Source: Pseudoalteromonas sp. T1lg88
GTDB lineage: Bacteria; Pseudomonadota; Gammaproteobacteria; Enterobacterales; Alteromonadaceae
NCBI RefSeq assembly: GCF_002964765.1
Contig: NZ_PQCF01000032.1
Location: 62,001-126,000, forward strand
Length of the DNA: 64,000 nt
Reading direction: 5' to 3'
This document shows positions 35,615-44,100 of this stretch, piece by piece. The notes beneath the pieces were generated by a model. That model was not told the origin of the DNA. It saw only the letters and a list, made by a program, of their open reading frames with translations, and did no database searches. Positions within the stretch are counted from its first letter, which is position 1. Each line of letters opens with the position of its first letter. Made by a program: the position numbers and the translations under genes.

Positions 35615-36295
35615 ATGCGTCTTGAAATTTATTGTCAGGACCGAATTGGTATCGCCCAAGAGGTACTAAATATACTGGTTAACTATCAGGTTGATTTAAA
35701 AGGCATTGAGGTAGATGCCAAGAATTGCCGCATGTATGTTAGTTTCCCGCCCATTGAGTTTGAACAGTTTCAAAAAATCATGCCGTCCATTCGCCTTATT
35801 CATGGCGTTGAGGATGTGCGGACCACGGCGTTTTTACCCTCGGAACGTGAGCATAATGAACTTAATACCCTGCTCAGTGCGCTGCCCGATGGCGTCATCT
35901 CTATCGATAACAAGGGCTGGGTGCGCCTGTGCAATGCCGCCGCCTGTCGCGATTTGCAAATGACAGAGCAGGAAGCTGTGGGTGCCAACATAAATAACCT
36001 GCTTAAAGGCTTTAACTTTACCCGCTGGCTTGAGGGTAAAGAAGTGTTGGGACAAACCACTCGGGTAGAAGTGGGCGGGGAAGACTTTATCGCCGATATT
36101 CTGCCAATATCCGTCCCGCAAGGGGATGACCAAAATGCCCTGGCCGGTGCGGTGATCAACATCAAATCGCAAAGCCGATTGGGACAGCAGGTTAGCGCGT
36201 TTCGTCGTTACGGTCAGGAAAGTTTTGCCACCATACATAACTATTCAACGGCCATGCGCCGCACCGTGCGTGAAGCCGAAAGATGGCGCAGTTAG
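35615..36295 (+). CDS. tyrR: TyrR N-terminal part (ACT-PAS), ended by a frameshift
   Basis: 226-aa frame that matches the first half of the aromatic amino acid regulator TyrR. Residues 1-75 form the ACT-like domain (MRLEIYCQDRIGIAQEVL), and about 80-190 form the PAS domain (LLSALPDGVISIDNKG, GFNFTRWLEG). It ends TVREAERWRS-stop, where TyrR should continue into the AAA+ domain. The rest lies in the next frame from 36283. A single base is missing near 36281-36285. If real, this fragment alone would bind effector but not DNA. GAGG precedes the ATG. Confidence 0.88.
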   Translation: MRLEIYCQDRIGIAQEVLNILVNYQVDLKGIEVDAKNCRMYVSFPPIEFEQFQKIMPSIRLIHGVEDVRTTAFLPSEREHNELNTLLSALPDGVISIDNKGWVRLCNAAACRDLQMTEQEAVGANINNLLKGFNFTRWLEGKEVLGQTTRVEVGGEDFIADILPISVPQGDDQNALAGAVINIKSQSRLGQQVSAFRRYGQESFATIHNYSTAMRRTVREAERWRS

Positions 36296-37170
36296 AAGCG
36301 CCCATTCTGATCACCGGCGAAACCGGTACCGGTAAAGAACTATTGGCGCGGGCCTGCCATTATGCGTCGAACCGTTCTATTAAGCCCTTTATTGCCCTGT
36401 CTTGTGCCTCGCTTCCCGATGATGTTGCCGAGTCTGAACTCTTTGGTTATGCCGGCTATGAAGACAACGCCGCGCCAAAGCGCGGGGTGTTAGAGCAGGC
36501 AGATGGCGGCACGGTTTTCCTCGATGAAGTGGGGGAGATGTCATCTCAGCTGCAAACCAAGTTGCTGCGCTTTTTGCAGGACGGCACTTTCCGCAAGGTC
36601 GGTGATGAAAACGAGGTTAAGGTTAACGTGCGTATTATTGCCGCGACACAAAAAGACCTGCCGGCCATGGTGCAAGAGGGAACCTTCCGTGAAGATCTCT
36701 ATTACCGCATCAATGTATTGACCTTGGACATTGCGCCACTGCGCGATCGCAAGGCCGATATTGGCCCGCTGGCCGAGCATTTTGTGCAAAAATATGCGCA
36801 GCAAAATGGTGCTCCGGTTCCCACCTTAAGTGAAGAAACCATAGAGTATTTGCAGCAGTACCCTTGGCCGGGCAATGTCCGCCAGTTGGAAAATGCCATT
36901 TATCGTGCCGTGTCCTTACTCGATGACAGTGAGCTGACCGTAGAGCATCTGCAATTGCCGACCTTTACCAATGATCTGGGTTACCTGGAGTCGGATTTTG
37001 AAGGCAGTTTAGATCAGGCGGTTAAGCGTTTCGAAGCCACCTTGTTGCGCAAGCTTTATCCTGCTTACCCAAGCTCACGGCAGTTGGCTAAACGCTTAGG
37101 ACTCAGTCACACCGCGGTAGCCAACAAATTGCGCGAATACGGTATTAACCGAAAGACCGTAAAAGTGTAA
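36283..37170 (+). CDS. tyrR: TyrR C-terminal part (AAA+ and Fis-type HTH), out of frame
   Basis: 295-aa frame overlapping the N-terminal fragment by 13 nt. It holds the Walker A GETGTGKE, Walker B LDEVGEM, the arginine-finger region, and the C-terminal Fis-type helix-turn-helix (QLAKRLGLSHTAVANKLREYG). Together with the first frame the length is about that of E. coli TyrR (513 aa). No good ribosome site precedes ATG 36283, though coupling through the overlap could allow some translation. A sequencing error is an alternative explanation. Confidence 0.88.
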   Translation: MAQLEAPILITGETGTGKELLARACHYASNRSIKPFIALSCASLPDDVAESELFGYAGYEDNAAPKRGVLEQADGGTVFLDEVGEMSSQLQTKLLRFLQDGTFRKVGDENEVKVNVRIIAATQKDLPAMVQEGTFREDLYYRINVLTLDIAPLRDRKADIGPLAEHFVQKYAQQNGAPVPTLSEETIEYLQQYPWPGNVRQLENAIYRAVSLLDDSELTVEHLQLPTFTNDLGYLESDFEGSLDQAVKRFEATLLRKLYPAYPSSRQLAKRLGLSHTAVANKLREYGINRKTVKV

Positions 37171-37197
37171 TCGGCAGTTTTTGCCAAATTATTTTAG

Positions 37198-37223
37198 ATG
37201 GGCACCTTAGGGTGCCCATTTTT
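37198..37223 (+). terminator. Terminator of tyrR
   Basis: Nine-bp stem ATGGGCACC (37198-37206)/GGTGCCCAT (37211-37219), TTAG loop, then TTTT. Confidence 0.88.
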
Positions 37224-37362
37224 ATATGCCCTTACCTATGAAGGTAATGGATTCAATGCCTTGCTGGTATGTTTTAATGGGGTAAAGCAATAGGTGAGCT
37301 TTTATTAAAGCGGTGATACCATGCTGGTCTTACCTGTTTTAATGGATCTCTAGGAGCACACC

Positions 37363-37896
37363 TTGAACCTATATTTTCGGCTGTTGTGGTTATTTTTTAA
37401 GATTAAACGTAATAAAGCGCGCCAATCTTTACTGGAATCCGTGGATATCGACTTTCGCGCCTGGCCCCTGGATTGTGATATTAATCTGCATCTGACTAAT
37501 TCCCGCTATTTGGCTTTGATGGATATTGCCCGCACCTGGATGACAGAGCGACTGGGCATGCTGGGGGCGGTGATGAAGCGCCGCTGGTTTCCTATAGTTA
37601 ATGCTACCGCCATCACCTATATTCGCGATATTAAGCCATGGCAAAAATTCACCGTGTCCACACGCTTGGTGGGCTGGGATCATAAGTACTTCTATATCGA
37701 ACAAAAATTTACAACAGAGAAAGGCTTACATGCCATTGCTTATGTGCGCGGCGTATTTCGCAGCCGCCAAGGTGTGGTGGATGTTGAAGAGATAGTGGCC
37801 TTGACTGGTTATAAGGGTGAAACGCCGGTTTTGCCGCCGGAGATAGAGCATTGGAAGGCCATGCTGGAACAAAAAAAAGCGACTAATCAGGGTTAG
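37363..37896 (+). CDS. Hotdog-fold acyl-CoA thioesterase (THEM6-like)
   Basis: 177-aa thioesterase-fold protein. The signature DFRAWPLDCDINLHLTNSRY (about 30-49) ends with the Asn-x-x-Tyr pattern of the 4HBT family; the catalytic helix MDIARTWMTERLG follows, then strands around ITYIRDIKPWQKF. Closest to the THEM6/FcoT-like branch. The first 12 residues are hydrophobic. The start codon is TTG with AGGAG 6 nt upstream. The terminator hairpin overlaps its last codons. Confidence 0.83.
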   Translation: MNLYFRLLWLFFKIKRNKARQSLLESVDIDFRAWPLDCDINLHLTNSRYLALMDIARTWMTERLGMLGAVMKRRWFPIVNATAITYIRDIKPWQKFTVSTRLVGWDHKYFYIEQKFTTEKGLHAIAYVRGVFRSRQGVVDVEEIVALTGYKGETPVLPPEIEHWKAMLEQKKATNQG

Positions 37897-37904
37897 TCGC
37901 TTTT
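37875..37904 (+). terminator. Terminator overlapping the thioesterase stop codon
   Basis: Twelve-bp stem AAAAGCGACTAA/TTAGTCGCTTTT. The right arm includes the TAG stop (37894-37896), so coding and termination signals are overlaid. Confidence 0.85.
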
Positions 37905-37937
37905 GCTTTGCTTACATTAGCAAGTGTGGGCTTGGTT

Positions 37938-38099
37938 ATACCAATTCACTTAAATAGCTAATCATTCTAGCGGGCTAAATATCGTGCTCACTGCGTTGGA
38001 ATTTTTGTATGTAGAATAACTACATAAGAAAAACTCCGCCTTGTTATCACATCATTTATTCAGCGCTATATCTGTTCACATACTTAACAGAATTGGTAT
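37938..38099. repeat. 162-bp MITE-like repeat with ATACCAATTC ends
   Basis: Terminal inverted repeats ATACCAATTC (37938-37947) and GAATTGGTAT (38090-38099). The interior is also an imperfect long palindrome (TCTAGCGGGCTAAAT against the complement of ATTTATTCAGCGCTATA). No coding capacity. The form resembles an intergenic repeat family found many times in Alteromonadales genomes. It abuts the ompW stop codon. Confidence 0.75.
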
Positions 38100-38753
38100 T
38101 TAGAAGCTGTAACGTACACCGAACATGGCAACAACAGGGTCGATTTTAACGTCAACGGTCAGTGCCTTAACGCCATCAGCATAAACGCTTGCGTCGCTGT
38201 CGATATCCATGTAGCTGACCATGCCGTGTAGACCCCAGTTTTTGTCCAGCGCGTAGTTAAAACCAACCTGAGCGGCAAGGCCCAATGAGTCGTCTAGCTT
38301 TAATTCTACGTCGTTTGTACCCAATACGGTTTTAAGATCTTGGCTCGCTTGCTCATCGAAGAAGATGGTGTAGTTAATACCGGCACCTACGAATGGGCGG
38401 AACTTATCGCCGGCCTGACCGAAGTGGTACTGGCCAAGAAGCGTAGGTGGTAAGTGTTTAACTTCACCGATTGATGCGCCTTTAAGACCGGTACGACCGT
38501 CCACGTCGTGGCTAAATGGCGTGGCTGCGATTAGCTCTAACACCCAGTTGTCGTTTAGGGCGTAGTCGATGGTAATACCCAGCTGCGTATCGTCATCAAC
38601 GTTTAGGCCAAGCGTTGGATCTTGGTCGATTTTAGACACTTCGCTGTCTGGGTTTACATTAATGGCACCCACATTAATGCTCAGGTTTGCGTGAGCAAGA
38701 GAAGAGGTTCCAAGTAAAAGGCCAACTAAAGCTGCGCTAAGTGTTTTTTTCAT
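38100..38753 (-). CDS. ompW: OmpW-family outer-membrane protein
   Basis: Eight-stranded outer-membrane barrel, about 217 aa, ending in the assembly signal RYSF. Signal peptide MKKTLSAALVGLLLGTSSLAHA. Family marks: INVNPDSEV, LELIAATPFSHDV, LPPTLLGQYHFG and FRPFVGAGINYT. Thought to let small hydrophobic molecules enter. ATG 38753 is 8 nt from AGGA; the upstream ATG 38759 is too close to it. An FNR-like site lies upstream. Confidence 0.93.
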   Translation of the reverse strand: MKKTLSAALVGLLLGTSSLAHANLSINVGAINVNPDSEVSKIDQDPTLGLNVDDDTQLGITIDYALNDNWVLELIAATPFSHDVDGRTGLKGASIGEVKHLPPTLLGQYHFGQAGDKFRPFVGAGINYTIFFDEQASQDLKTVLGTNDVELKLDDSLGLAAQVGFNYALDKNWGLHGMVSYMDIDSDASVYADGVKALTVDVKIDPVVAMFGVRYSF

Positions 38754-38879
38754 CTTCATCTTCCTAAGTAGAAATTTTAAATTTGTTGTGCAGATGGCGC
38801 CATTATCAGGGCTGTTGGAAAATAAAAACTGTTCTAGATCAAGCTTTCATCCGCGTTTGCGTATCGCCTCGGTGGATCT

Positions 38880-38893
38880 TTGATTTAGATTAA
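38880..38893. promoter_or_regulatory. FNR-like site upstream of ompW
   Basis: TTGAT-TTAG-ATTAA matches 9 of 10 positions of the FNR consensus TTGAT-N4-ATCAA, about 127 bp before the ompW start. E. coli ompW is known to respond to FNR. It also lies about 91 bp before dapE on the other strand. Confidence 0.45.
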
Positions 38894-38983
38894 ACTTTGC
38901 GTCGGTTATAAGGCAAAAAGTTGACATAAGGCTGTCATAAAAAGGCGCTGTAATGGCTTTAACGCCATGTTATGGAGCATTTT

Positions 38984-40159
38984 ATGTCGAACGCTGCTCG
39001 CCTTAAGGCAAAGGTTTCGAATCTTGCGGATGAGCTTGTGTACTTGCAACAGCTTATTCGTTTTCCCTCGGTTACTCCCAATGAGGCCGGCGCCATCGCC
39101 TGGCTTGATCAGCAACTTACACAGCGGGGGTTTAGTTGTGAGCTCTTTGAGTGCCAAGGGGTGAGCAATCTGATAGCTAAATACGAGTTTGGCCCAGGGA
39201 GTGCCTTTGCGTTTTGCGGCCATATAGATGTGGTACCAGCCGCCGCCGAGCGTTGGCGCTGCGATCCTTTCGCTGGCGACATTATCGATGGCGAAATTTA
39301 TGGTCGAGGTGCCGCGGATATGAAGGGCGGGGTCGCGGCCATGCTGGCGGCCACCGATCGCTTATTGGCGGCTAAGCCGACTCAGGGCCAATTCTATTGG
39401 TTGATCACCTCGGATGAAGAGGGCGAGGCCGAGTTTGGCAGTGCCGAGATTGCTAAGCATCTGGCAAATCAGGGTGTGCGTTTAGACGCCTGTCTTGTCG
39501 GCGAGCCCACCGCTGATTTGCATGCCGGTGATACCATCAAAAATGGTCGTCGTGGCGCCTTGTCGGCGCGTATTAGTGTTAAGGGTCGCGCCGGACATGT
39601 TGCCTATCCTGAGCATACGGTCAATGCCGCGCATATTGGTGCGCAATTGGCGGTGGCGCTGCAACAAATTCACTGGCATAAGGATATTGAGGGCTCGAAA
39701 ACCACATTACAGGTGACCGGCCTGCATGTGCCTAACAGTTTGGATAATCTGGTGCCAGCCCAGTGCCAGCTGACCTTTAATGTGCGCTATAGCCATGGTT
39801 ATCGCAGTAATGATGTGCAGGACATGGTCAATCAGGCCCTGGCGCCCTGGTTAAATGAGATTGAAATCAGTTGGGAGCGCCCTTGTGAGCCTTATTACAC
39901 CTCCGGTGGTGGCAATATCGATCTGATTGCGGTATTGGAAAGCGCCATTTATGCCTGTACTCACAGTTATCCTAAGCTCAGCACCAGTGGCGGCACATCC
40001 GATGGGCGCTTTTTTGCCAACGAGCACACTCAGGTGGTGGAGTGTGGTGTACGCAACCACACCATCCATCAGGATAATGAGCGGGTTGCATTGGCGGATC
40101 TTACTGCTATTACCGATATTTATGCCCAGACGCTAAAGCAGGTGTTTGCCTGCTCTTAA
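38984..40159 (+). CDS. dapE: Succinyl-diaminopimelate desuccinylase
   Basis: Hydrolyses N-succinyl-LL-diaminopimelate in lysine and peptidoglycan precursor synthesis. About 391 aa, di-zinc M20 fold. Metal ligands: His in FCGHIDVVP, Asp in GRGAADMKGG, Glu-Glu in TSDEEGEAEFG, Glu in LVGEPTADL, and His near the end in RNHTIHQDNE. The lid contains RRGALSARISVKGRAGHVAYPEHTVN-like sequence. ATG 38984 follows GGAG at 6 nt, better than the in-frame ATG at 38972. Confidence 0.95.
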   Translation: MSNAARLKAKVSNLADELVYLQQLIRFPSVTPNEAGAIAWLDQQLTQRGFSCELFECQGVSNLIAKYEFGPGSAFAFCGHIDVVPAAAERWRCDPFAGDIIDGEIYGRGAADMKGGVAAMLAATDRLLAAKPTQGQFYWLITSDEEGEAEFGSAEIAKHLANQGVRLDACLVGEPTADLHAGDTIKNGRRGALSARISVKGRAGHVAYPEHTVNAAHIGAQLAVALQQIHWHKDIEGSKTTLQVTGLHVPNSLDNLVPAQCQLTFNVRYSHGYRSNDVQDMVNQALAPWLNEIEISWERPCEPYYTSGGGNIDLIAVLESAIYACTHSYPKLSTSGGTSDGRFFANEHTQVVECGVRNHTIHQDNERVALADLTAITDIYAQTLKQVFACS

Positions 40160-40184
40160 GAGTGGGCACTGTAATTAAGAGATG

Positions 40185-40212
40185 AAAAAGCCGGTGTGAA
40201 AACCGGCTTTTT
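40185..40212. terminator. Terminator between convergent dapE and olsF-like gene
   Basis: Eleven-bp stem AAAAAGCCGGT (40185-40195)/ACCGGCTTTTT (40202-40212), GTGAAA loop. T-runs on both sides suit bidirectional use. Confidence 0.88.
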
Positions 40213-40234
40213 TGTGGTTGGGGGAATCTGTTAA

Positions 40235-41974
40235 CTAGTTTTCTTTTGTACGGGCGATCAGGGCATCATTGGTGAGATAGCGCTGCGCCTTTTTCTCTTT
40301 CAGCTTGGCCATATCGACCAATACCAGGCCGTCGATACAGTTATTAAAGTCAGGGTCGACACTAAAGCTTAAAAATGAGACCCCGTCCTCCTGGCAAAGT
40401 TCAGTGTATTGCTTGAACAGGGTTGGCACCTGGGCGCCCATATTGGCCAAAATATGCTTTAACTCGGTAAAGTCCGCTTTAACATCATTTCCGCAGAACA
40501 GGCTTTGCGCATAGGCCTGAGTATCGTCACTGTGTTTAAACTCATGTTTAGGAATAGCCAGTTGCTGCACTTGTCCATAATAATGTTGGTAGTGGTACAC
40601 CAGCAGCTCCTTGGCATTTTCCGGCAGTGCATTAGAGAGGCTGACGGCGCCGAATAGATAGCGGTACTTGGGGTAGCGGCTAACGAAGGCACCAATGCCA
40701 AACCATAAATAATCCAGGCTCTTGCGGCCCCAGTACTTTGGTTGCACAAAGCTGCGCCCGAGCTCTATGCCTTGCTGGAAATATTCATCCATGCCCGGCT
40801 CGTAGTCGAACAGGCTGTCCGTGTACAGGCCCTGACGCCCTTGTTTATTGATGATTTCGTCGGCACAGGCCAGTCGGTAAGCGCCTACTAACTCCAGCTG
40901 CTTTGGATCCCAAAGCAAGAGGTGATGATAGTCCATATCATATTTGTCTATATCGCGACGTTTGCCACTGCCTTCGCCCACGGCGCGAAAGGCGATTTCC
41001 CGCAGACGGCCAAGTTCGCGAAACAGCGCCGAGCTGCCCTGATACTGATACAGATAAATATGCATGCCGTCCTGAGTTTCTCCCAAACGCTCGCAGTCAT
41101 TAAGGGCCGATACCAAGGCCTTGCGGCATTCGGCATGGGCAATGGGCGTCTGAGTTTTTAATAGCTCAGGCTTTTTCGTGCCAAGACGATAAAGCTGTTT
41201 GCGGATCAGGCGGCTGATCTCTTTATCGTTGAGGTTATCAAGCAGATATGACTTGGGCACTATGGCGGCGCCAATTTCAAATTCCAGCGACTTTTGTCTT
41301 TGCTTGAACATTTCCTTGACTAACAAGAGGCTGGCCAGCGGCTTGTAGATCATCGAGGTGCCGTAAAACAGCGGGCTGTTCTTGGCCTTAACTAAAATTG
41401 GCAAAACAGGGGCGCTGGCTTTTTTAGCTATGCGCAAAAAGCCGTGGTTCCAGGTGCAGTCCTTGACGCCGGTTGGGCGCAAACGCGATACCTCCCCGGC
41501 GGGGAAAATCAACAGGGCTCCTTCACCCTTAAGATGTTGATGAATAGCGCCCAGCTCTTTTTTACGGCTGTTGCCGGACATATTGTCCACCGGCAATAAT
41601 AAGGAGTGCATGGGCGTGACACTCATCAGTAAGCGGTTGGCGACCACCTTGATATCCGGGCGGACTCGCGCCAACACGCTGATCAATGCCAGGGCATCAA
41701 GTGAGCCGATAGGGTGGTTAGCCACTATTACCAAGCGCCCTTCGCTGGGAATATTGTCCAGTTGCGCGGAGTTAAATCGGGCGCTGAAATCCAGCTCTTC
41801 TAAAACTTGCTCGATAAACTCCAGGCCCTGTAAGTGTGGGTAATTATCACCAAAAGCAACAAACTCCTGCTCATGTAACAAATAACCCAGGCCTTTTTTA
41901 ACCAGCCCCTTTACCTTGGGTGAGTTTGCTAAACTCGGTAGGTTATCTTCTACGACCTTATCAATGCTGATCAT
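40235..41974 (-). CDS. Bifunctional ornithine-lipid acyltransferase (OlsF-like)
   Basis: 579 aa. The N-terminal half is a PlsC-type acyltransferase: NHPIGSLD (86-93), the glycerolipid-binding FPAGEVSRLRP, and a second PlsC-like stretch. The C-terminal half (about 300-520) is a GNAT-like domain of the OlsB/hemolysin type (LREIAFRAVGEGSGKRRDIDKYD, VGAYRLA, ELGRSFVQPKYWG). This fusion is the plan of Serratia OlsF, which makes ornithine lipids by both acylation steps. Function is inferred from domain order. Membrane-associated, no signal peptide. Confidence 0.85.
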   Translation of the reverse strand: MISIDKVVEDNLPSLANSPKVKGLVKKGLGYLLHEQEFVAFGDNYPHLQGLEFIEQVLEELDFSARFNSAQLDNIPSEGRLVIVANHPIGSLDALALISVLARVRPDIKVVANRLLMSVTPMHSLLLPVDNMSGNSRKKELGAIHQHLKGEGALLIFPAGEVSRLRPTGVKDCTWNHGFLRIAKKASAPVLPILVKAKNSPLFYGTSMIYKPLASLLLVKEMFKQRQKSLEFEIGAAIVPKSYLLDNLNDKEISRLIRKQLYRLGTKKPELLKTQTPIAHAECRKALVSALNDCERLGETQDGMHIYLYQYQGSSALFRELGRLREIAFRAVGEGSGKRRDIDKYDMDYHHLLLWDPKQLELVGAYRLACADEIINKQGRQGLYTDSLFDYEPGMDEYFQQGIELGRSFVQPKYWGRKSLDYLWFGIGAFVSRYPKYRYLFGAVSLSNALPENAKELLVYHYQHYYGQVQQLAIPKHEFKHSDDTQAYAQSLFCGNDVKADFTELKHILANMGAQVPTLFKQYTELCQEDGVSFLSFSVDPDFNNCIDGLVLVDMAKLKEKKAQRYLTNDALIARTKEN

Positions 41975-42152
41975 ACTGTGCCCTTTGGCAACGAAATAAT
42001 AGCTAGATTAAAAATCGACCATGACACTAAGGTGTAAAATAAGTGACAGTTTTAAGACTGGGCGAGGGTTAAAGCGGCCATTGCAAAATAGCCTAGTGAC
42101 GCTGCACTAAGGCTATGTGATACTGCTCTTTTTTATTGTTCGGGAGTAGTCG

Positions 42153-43076
42153 ATGAGCTTATTGTTAGCCATTCCTAATCGTAATATCGAGCGTTTAGAA
42201 GCCCAGCTTCAGGCGCAATTGGGGGCTGATAAGGTACAGGTATGGCCGAATATAGTTGATGCCGAGGGCGTAGACATGGTGCTCGGCTGGCAGGTACCTG
42301 AAGAATTATGGTCGCAGTTGCCGAATGTGCGCGCGGTAATGTCTTTTGGTGCCGGTGTCGATGGATTGAACTTGGCGGCTATTCCCGCGCACCTGCCCGT
42401 CGGTCGCATTGTCGACCCTGAGTTGGCTGCGGATATGGCCGAATATGTATTAACTCAGGTGTTACTGCATAAAACCAATATGCCCCGTTATATGCATCAG
42501 CAAGAGCAGCAAGTTTGGCGGCCCAAGCGAGTACGCTCTCATAATCGGGTGGGTTTGCTGGGTTTTGGTCAACTTGGGCAAGCCATAGCCAAGCGTTTAA
42601 GCGCTAATGGTTGCTCTGTGATGGCTTATTCTAATGGCGCTAAAACCGATAGTGATGAGGTGCAGCATTTTCATGGTGAACTGGGTCTGAATACCATGTT
42701 GGCACAAAGCGATTATCTGGTGTGTATTTTGCCCTTGACCGAGCAAACAAGAGGGATAATCAATGCCGATTTGCTGGCTAAACTGCCCGATCATGCGGTA
42801 GTGATAAATGTTGGCCGTGGTGCCCATGTGGTGGAAGAGGATTTACTGGCGGCGCTGCAAGCGCAGCAACTTGGTGGCGCATCTCTCGATGTCTTTAATC
42901 AGGAGCCTTTGCCCGCAGAGCACATGTTTTGGCAAACTCCAAACCTGATCGTCACTCCCCATTGCAGTGCGCTAAGCAGGATAGATACCGTGGTTGAGCA
43001 GGTGGTGACTAATTATCAGCGCTTACAGCGGGGCGAAGCTTTGCTCCATTGCATAGACAGGCAGCGGCAATACTAA
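42153..43076 (+). CDS. ghrA: Glyoxylate/hydroxypyruvate reductase A
   Basis: NAD(P)H-dependent D-2-hydroxyacid dehydrogenase of 307 aa. Rossmann motif GLLGFGQLGQAIAKRL (about 134-149). The catalytic triad is Arg (NVGRGAHVVEEDL), Glu (DVFNQEPLP) and His (IVTPHCSAL). Length and the FGAGVDGL motif fit the GhrA group, which reduces glyoxylate and hydroxypyruvate. The ATG 42153 has a weak ribosome site. Monocistronic. Confidence 0.9.
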   Translation: MSLLLAIPNRNIERLEAQLQAQLGADKVQVWPNIVDAEGVDMVLGWQVPEELWSQLPNVRAVMSFGAGVDGLNLAAIPAHLPVGRIVDPELAADMAEYVLTQVLLHKTNMPRYMHQQEQQVWRPKRVRSHNRVGLLGFGQLGQAIAKRLSANGCSVMAYSNGAKTDSDEVQHFHGELGLNTMLAQSDYLVCILPLTEQTRGIINADLLAKLPDHAVVINVGRGAHVVEEDLLAALQAQQLGGASLDVFNQEPLPAEHMFWQTPNLIVTPHCSALSRIDTVVEQVVTNYQRLQRGEALLHCIDRQRQY

Positions 43077-43208
43077 ATTACTACTGTCTAAGTAAACAGC
43101 TTGTTAATTTTTTGCCGCTTGCTTATAGTGTGTGCCGTTACATACTTGATGTAAAAAATAATAATAATAATCTTAGCCGCTAAAAGGCTAAGCCAAGTGG
43201 GAAGCGTT

Positions 43209-43313
43209 ATGAAACACAATCAAGGTGGAGCTAAGTTTAGCTATATATTGATTTGGGTTGCTTTTCTCGGATTAGCGGCCTGGTTCAACCAAGCTAACGC
43301 CATGCCTTTATAA
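43209..43313 (+). CDS. Small single-pass membrane protein, 34 aa
   Basis: Short frame ATG 43209 to TAA 43313, too short for ordinary gene calling. It encodes MKHNQGGAKFSYILIWVAFL... followed by GLAAWFNQANAMPL: a polar N-terminus and one hydrophobic helix (about 11-26). A ribosome site (GGAAG) lies about 4 nt before ATG, and a strong terminator follows 40 bp after the stop. Function unknown. The evidence is ribosome site, hydrophobic helix and terminator, so it is a prediction only. Confidence 0.55.
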   Translation: MKHNQGGAKFSYILIWVAFLGLAAWFNQANAMPL

Positions 43314-43353
43314 GGTCTAGGGCTAGAACACTACCATTCCAATGCATAAAAAT

Positions 43354-43378
43354 GCCGAGCTGAGCTCGGCTTTTTTTT
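43354..43378. terminator. Terminator after the small membrane protein
   Basis: Perfect 7-bp stem GCCGAGC (43354-43360)/GCTCGGC (43364-43370), TGA loop, then eight T. AAAA on the left lets it also serve smrA on the other strand. Confidence 0.88.
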
Positions 43379-43394
43379 GCCTGATATTCGAGTC

Positions 43395-43988
43395 TTAGCG
43401 CTTGGCGTGCAGTTCTCGGTTTTCCAGTTTTTTCTGCGCACTTTTTTTCAATAATGCATAGGTGGAGCCAAGGCCGCCGTGGCATTTTAGGGCGCTATGG
43501 AAAGCCAAAACACAATCGAGTTGCTGCAGCCAATGGTTCACATAGCTTTTTAGCAGGCCTCTATGGGGCTGGCTCTTTTCTCCAATGCCGTGCCTTATCA
43601 GTAATACGCGAATATTCCGTTCATGGCAGTCGGTAATGGTTTCATACATGGCCTTGCGTGCCTGGATCAGGGTTTGACCGTGCAAATCTAAGGTGGCATC
43701 CACATCATATTTACCAAGGCGCAGATTTTTATACACGCCTTCTTGCACACCGGATTTTTTAAAGGCTAGAAAATCATGGGGATCGAGCAGTTCAACATGT
43801 TCGCTTGCGAGCAGGTTGTCATCGAACTGGATCGCTTGCTCCGCTGCCCGACGTTTCTCCTGCTGTGCAAGCGTGGGTTTAGATGAGCGTTGAAAATAAC
43901 TGACGGTATCTGGCTTTGCCATGGGGGTAACATCGCCCATAAACTCAGCAAATAGGTCGCTGTCGCGTGCTGGAGAAGAAGAGTTCAT
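43395..43988 (-). CDS. smrA: Smr-domain DNA endonuclease SmrA
   Basis: About 197 aa. N-terminal helical region (SDLFAEFMGDVTPM), then the Smr domain: YDVDATLDLHGQTLIQARKAM (DLHG) near 104-124, VLLIRHGIGEKSQPHRGLLKS (HGxG), and a closing HSALKCHGGLGSTYALLKK. It aligns by eye with E. coli YdaL/SmrA, including the HAKR tail. Smr domains nick DNA or cut RNA. ATG 43988 follows GAGG; the TTG at 44003 is less likely. Confidence 0.9.
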   Translation of the reverse strand: MNSSSPARDSDLFAEFMGDVTPMAKPDTVSYFQRSSKPTLAQQEKRRAAEQAIQFDDNLLASEHVELLDPHDFLAFKKSGVQEGVYKNLRLGKYDVDATLDLHGQTLIQARKAMYETITDCHERNIRVLLIRHGIGEKSQPHRGLLKSYVNHWLQQLDCVLAFHSALKCHGGLGSTYALLKKSAQKKLENRELHAKR

Positions 43989-44100
43989 AATCGCCTCGGC
44001 CAAATAAATTACAGCTAGGCTGATGTTAGCCTATTTTATTTGACTTGTACCACAGCATTTTTGTGCCGTGGTACCAAGTGCGTTATTTTTGCGCGCTGTT

